A stretch of DNA of 64,000 nt from Saccopteryx bilineata. Lineage: Eukaryota > Chordata > Mammalia > Chiroptera > Emballonuridae. The stretch covers positions 60,157,809 to 60,221,808 of the forward strand of contig NC_089494.1 in the NCBI RefSeq assembly GCF_036850765.1, given 5' to 3'. Below, piece after piece: positions 61,525 to 64,000 of this stretch (within the stretch, counting starts at the first letter, position 1; every line of letters begins with the position of its first letter). Both the position numbers and the translations under genes were made by a program. Below the pieces are notes generated by a model. It saw only the letters and a list, made by a program, of their open reading frames with translations, was not told the origin of the DNA and did not search any database.

Positions 61525-63926
61525 AAGGAGCCAGTGCTAGGAGAGAGTTACTGACTTTTTGAAGAGTGTGGCTAGATTCTCTTTACCCAACACTTTTGGT
61601 ACCAAACCAATCATGGGAAGCTACTCTGGAATGCTCTTACTTTTCTTTTGTCTCCTTTTTTTTTCTCAGAAGGAGAAAACATAGAGATACTTGGACATTT
61701 TTTTTTCTGTGACTTCAAAAAACAAATTTGTCGAAATATTTCTAAAACAATTGGAACCAACAAACTTTCAGTCTCTTAAAACTAAATATTCCTGTGATTT
61801 TGTGCCCTGAGTCATCTGTGCAATTTTCTATCTGATAAATACTTTTAAAACTGATTATATGCTTTAAAAAAAATGAAGAAAGTGAAATTAAGATGGGAAA
61901 GAACTTGTCAAGTTTTGCTGTTTTCAGACAGTCTTTTACTATTTATTGGCTTGATTATCTGTGCAGCAAATTAAGTTCTGCAGGACTGGGAGGAAAGTCT
62001 GAATTCATGCCCTGGTTTAAAGATGCTTCTCAATGATGGTCCTGCCTCCAGTTCCCCTATGGGACTCTCAAGAGGACTTGAGGTTTCTCTGCCTAACCTC
62101 GGGAGTGCTCAGAGACCAGTGAGACTTTGAACAATAAGGAACATTGCCTCTTGCTATCCTGCTACTGAACCTGCTTTCACTATAGCCTGTAGTCTTAGGG
62201 GAGAGAATTCCCCTTAGAAAAGAGGCTCTGACTGGACTTTCTGAGGGCCCCTAACCCCGCAGTCCAGGTCATCCACTGCTTGGATTATAGTGCTGTGGTT
62301 GAGTACCAGGCCAAGTCGGGGCTGCTCTTTTTATGAACTAATAAGACACATAGTTTACAAGTGGGGGTGTTAGGGAAGAAATTTTGAGGCTGAATTTTTA
62401 GAAACATTTTACTTAGTTTGTATACCCTGTGTCCAAGCTGACTTCAGGTTTAAACTTAATAGGAATAATTTTCTTAAACTGATCAGAAGCACAGACTGTG
62501 TATGTTTGTGGATGTATTAGGTTGGAGCTTTAACAACATAAATAATCTTTGTTAAATGAAAATCTTTGAAGCCATAAATGTCTCCAAACACTGATGTGTT
62601 ATTCAGTGAAACCAGTTTTGCCACTTTTTCTGATTTTGGTGAGAAACTCAGGATAGCCCTTTACTGTCCACAGTCCCACTCTGCCAGGGTGAGGAACTCA
62701 GATCAGTTCTGCCCTCCTCTCTCACCACTCACTCCCCTTCCTCCTTTCCCTCCACAAGCATGCTTTTTTTGGGAATCAGTTATGTTCTGAAAGTCATATT
62801 TTCTTTTTCTCCTCGTAGATGATCTTTTAAGTCATGTCCTGATCATGGGGTGGGGAATGGGTAGATCCAGGCTGTGATTTAGATTTATTGAAGAACACAC
62901 GTTCCTCTGCTTGCCAAGAGCAGTGAACTCAATTAACCACATAATCGGTGACCATTGGGTCCGGGACAATAATAACCAAGTCTTATCAGAGTAGGGTCTT
63001 GAGACTCCTTTGAAAGTGTTATCCAGGACATCCTCCTAATTAATTGTAAAATGCCAAAAATTCAGTGTAGAAAGTCTTAATTCCAAAGTAAAGTCTTAAG
63101 TCCAGTGGATCTGGCTGGACAGTGTTCTTAACCAGGTCTGTGCCCTGACAACTTTGGAACTAATCTTCCCTCTGCAGACAATACCCAGTTCACTCGGGCT
63201 GGAAATATCTAAGGGTATATTATATATAAAACAAAAACAAACCTAGGGTGAAGAAAGTGGTCTCTAGCAAAAGCCAGACAGTGGAATCCTTAGTTGAGAA
63301 CTTTTTAGGTCTGAAATGTATTCTGCTTGAATGTAACAACGGAATTGAACTTTATTAAGTGTAAATTATTTGCAAGAAAGAAAACTCTCATCAAACCCGA
63401 AGCGTTATTTGGTGAAACCAAGTTTGCTTTCCACCAGGCAGCTGGCCCTTGTTTGGGATGGAGAGAACTCCTCCATTCCTGGCGAGAATGAAGCACTTGG
63501 AAAGTTTTCCCTTTCAGAGAAACGTTCATCTCCCTGCGGAGGGGATGCCGGAGGGTTACTTGTTGCTCTTCTCAAAAACAAAAGCTAGGACCGAAAACAA
63601 TTTTCTGTTTTGTTTACACCTCAAGCTGTGGGATTGTCCTCGAGAAACACTTGTCTAACAATATAATTTTTTACTGAAGACCAGAAAGTGCTAACTCTAT
63701 CGGCCTTTTGGAGTGAAAGGGAATCTTCCTCTCTCTTCCCTCCTCATTCCTCAGAGCACGCTGTCTTTGCGGGGAATCCAGGTGTGGTCACCTGCAGAGT
63801 AAAAGGAGGAAGGTTAAGGAAATGCCCAATCACCAAGGGGCGGAGGTGGAAGGGCGCAGGGAGGAAGGAGAAGGGGCGAGTAGTCAGGCTTAGCTTCCCG
63901 GATGGGTGGCGTGCAGTTCTCTAGGC

Positions 63927-63946
63927 CTGGCGCTAGATGTCCCTGC
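63927..63946 (+). promoter_or_regulatory. CTCF-like motif upstream of HOXD13
   Basis: CTGGCGCTAGATGTCCCTGC resembles the CTCF core (CACTAGATGGCGCTG) with two or three mismatches. It reads on +, the same way as the motif at 54.6 kb. Confidence 0.35.
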
Positions 63947-64000
63947 AAGTTTTCCTGTCGCGTCTCAGGGCGCACAAGCTTCAGGCGGGCAGCCTGTTTG

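Larger units (their letters stand above)
59950..64000. other. HOXD13 upstream region towards EVX2
   Basis: Non-coding. In mammals EVX2 is transcribed divergently, with its start about 8-9 kb from HOXD13, so it should lie beyond the right edge. Seen here are a T run at about 60061-60074, a GAAA microsatellite and a CTCF-like motif at 63.93 kb. No open frame resembles EVX2. Confidence 0.55.

Noticed and set aside
60000..64000. EVX2 exon search upstream of HOXD13
   Set aside because: No even-skipped homeodomain in any frame. By known spacing the gene should begin beyond the window.

Overview
The window is the 5' (posterior) part of a mammalian HOXD cluster. All genes lie on the minus strand, so + coordinates run from anterior to posterior paralogues. 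From left to right: HOXD4 exon 1 (the gene continues off the left edge), mir-10b, a 20 kb interval without a homeobox (the position of the lost groups 5 to 7), HOXD8, HOXD9, HOXD10, HOXD11, HOXD12 and HOXD13, then about 4.5 kb towards EVX2, which is not reached. Six complete two-exon genes were read at codon level. In all of them the splice junction falls after the first base of a codon and the joined frames are open. Lengths are 282, 335, 340, 343, 270 and 341 residues.

The host is probably a bat. Two tRNA-derived SINEs of the chiropteran VES/Rhin type lie at about 7.5 and 8.5 kb. The younger one has the long GC-rich body that I associate with horseshoe bats and their relatives (Rhin-1-like). 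The species cannot be fixed from the sequence alone. Otherwise the cluster is poor in young repeats, as is usual for mammalian Hox clusters: I see MIR remnants, microsatellites and a few low-complexity tracts.

A GC-rich block ending in a good splice donor at 15.43 kb, about 15 kb upstream of HOXD4, fits the distal non-coding first exon of the long HOXD3 transcripts. mir-10b would then lie in an intron of that unit. CpG-rich blocks cover HOXD4 exon 1, this distal exon, and HOXD8, D9, D10, D11, D12 and D13.

The genes encode homeodomain transcription factors that pattern the axis, limbs and urogenital tract in collinear order. HOXD4 and HOXD8 have a YPWM-type PBX contact motif before the homeodomain. 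Groups 11 to 13 lack it, as expected.

The main non-coding observations are: (1) a recurrent E-box/CCAAT pair with a fixed offset of 15 to 17 bases at the promoters of HOXD3 (distal), D4, D9, D10 and D13; (2) a near-consensus CTCF motif carried by the bat SINE; (3) CTCF-like motifs pointing left at 25.5 and 41.2 kb but right at 54.6 and 63.9 kb, as expected of a TAD boundary; (4) a perfect 41-bp palindrome between D10 and D11; (5) a diverged 116-bp direct repeat between D4 and D8. I found no non-Hox protein gene, CRISPR array or other foreign system.
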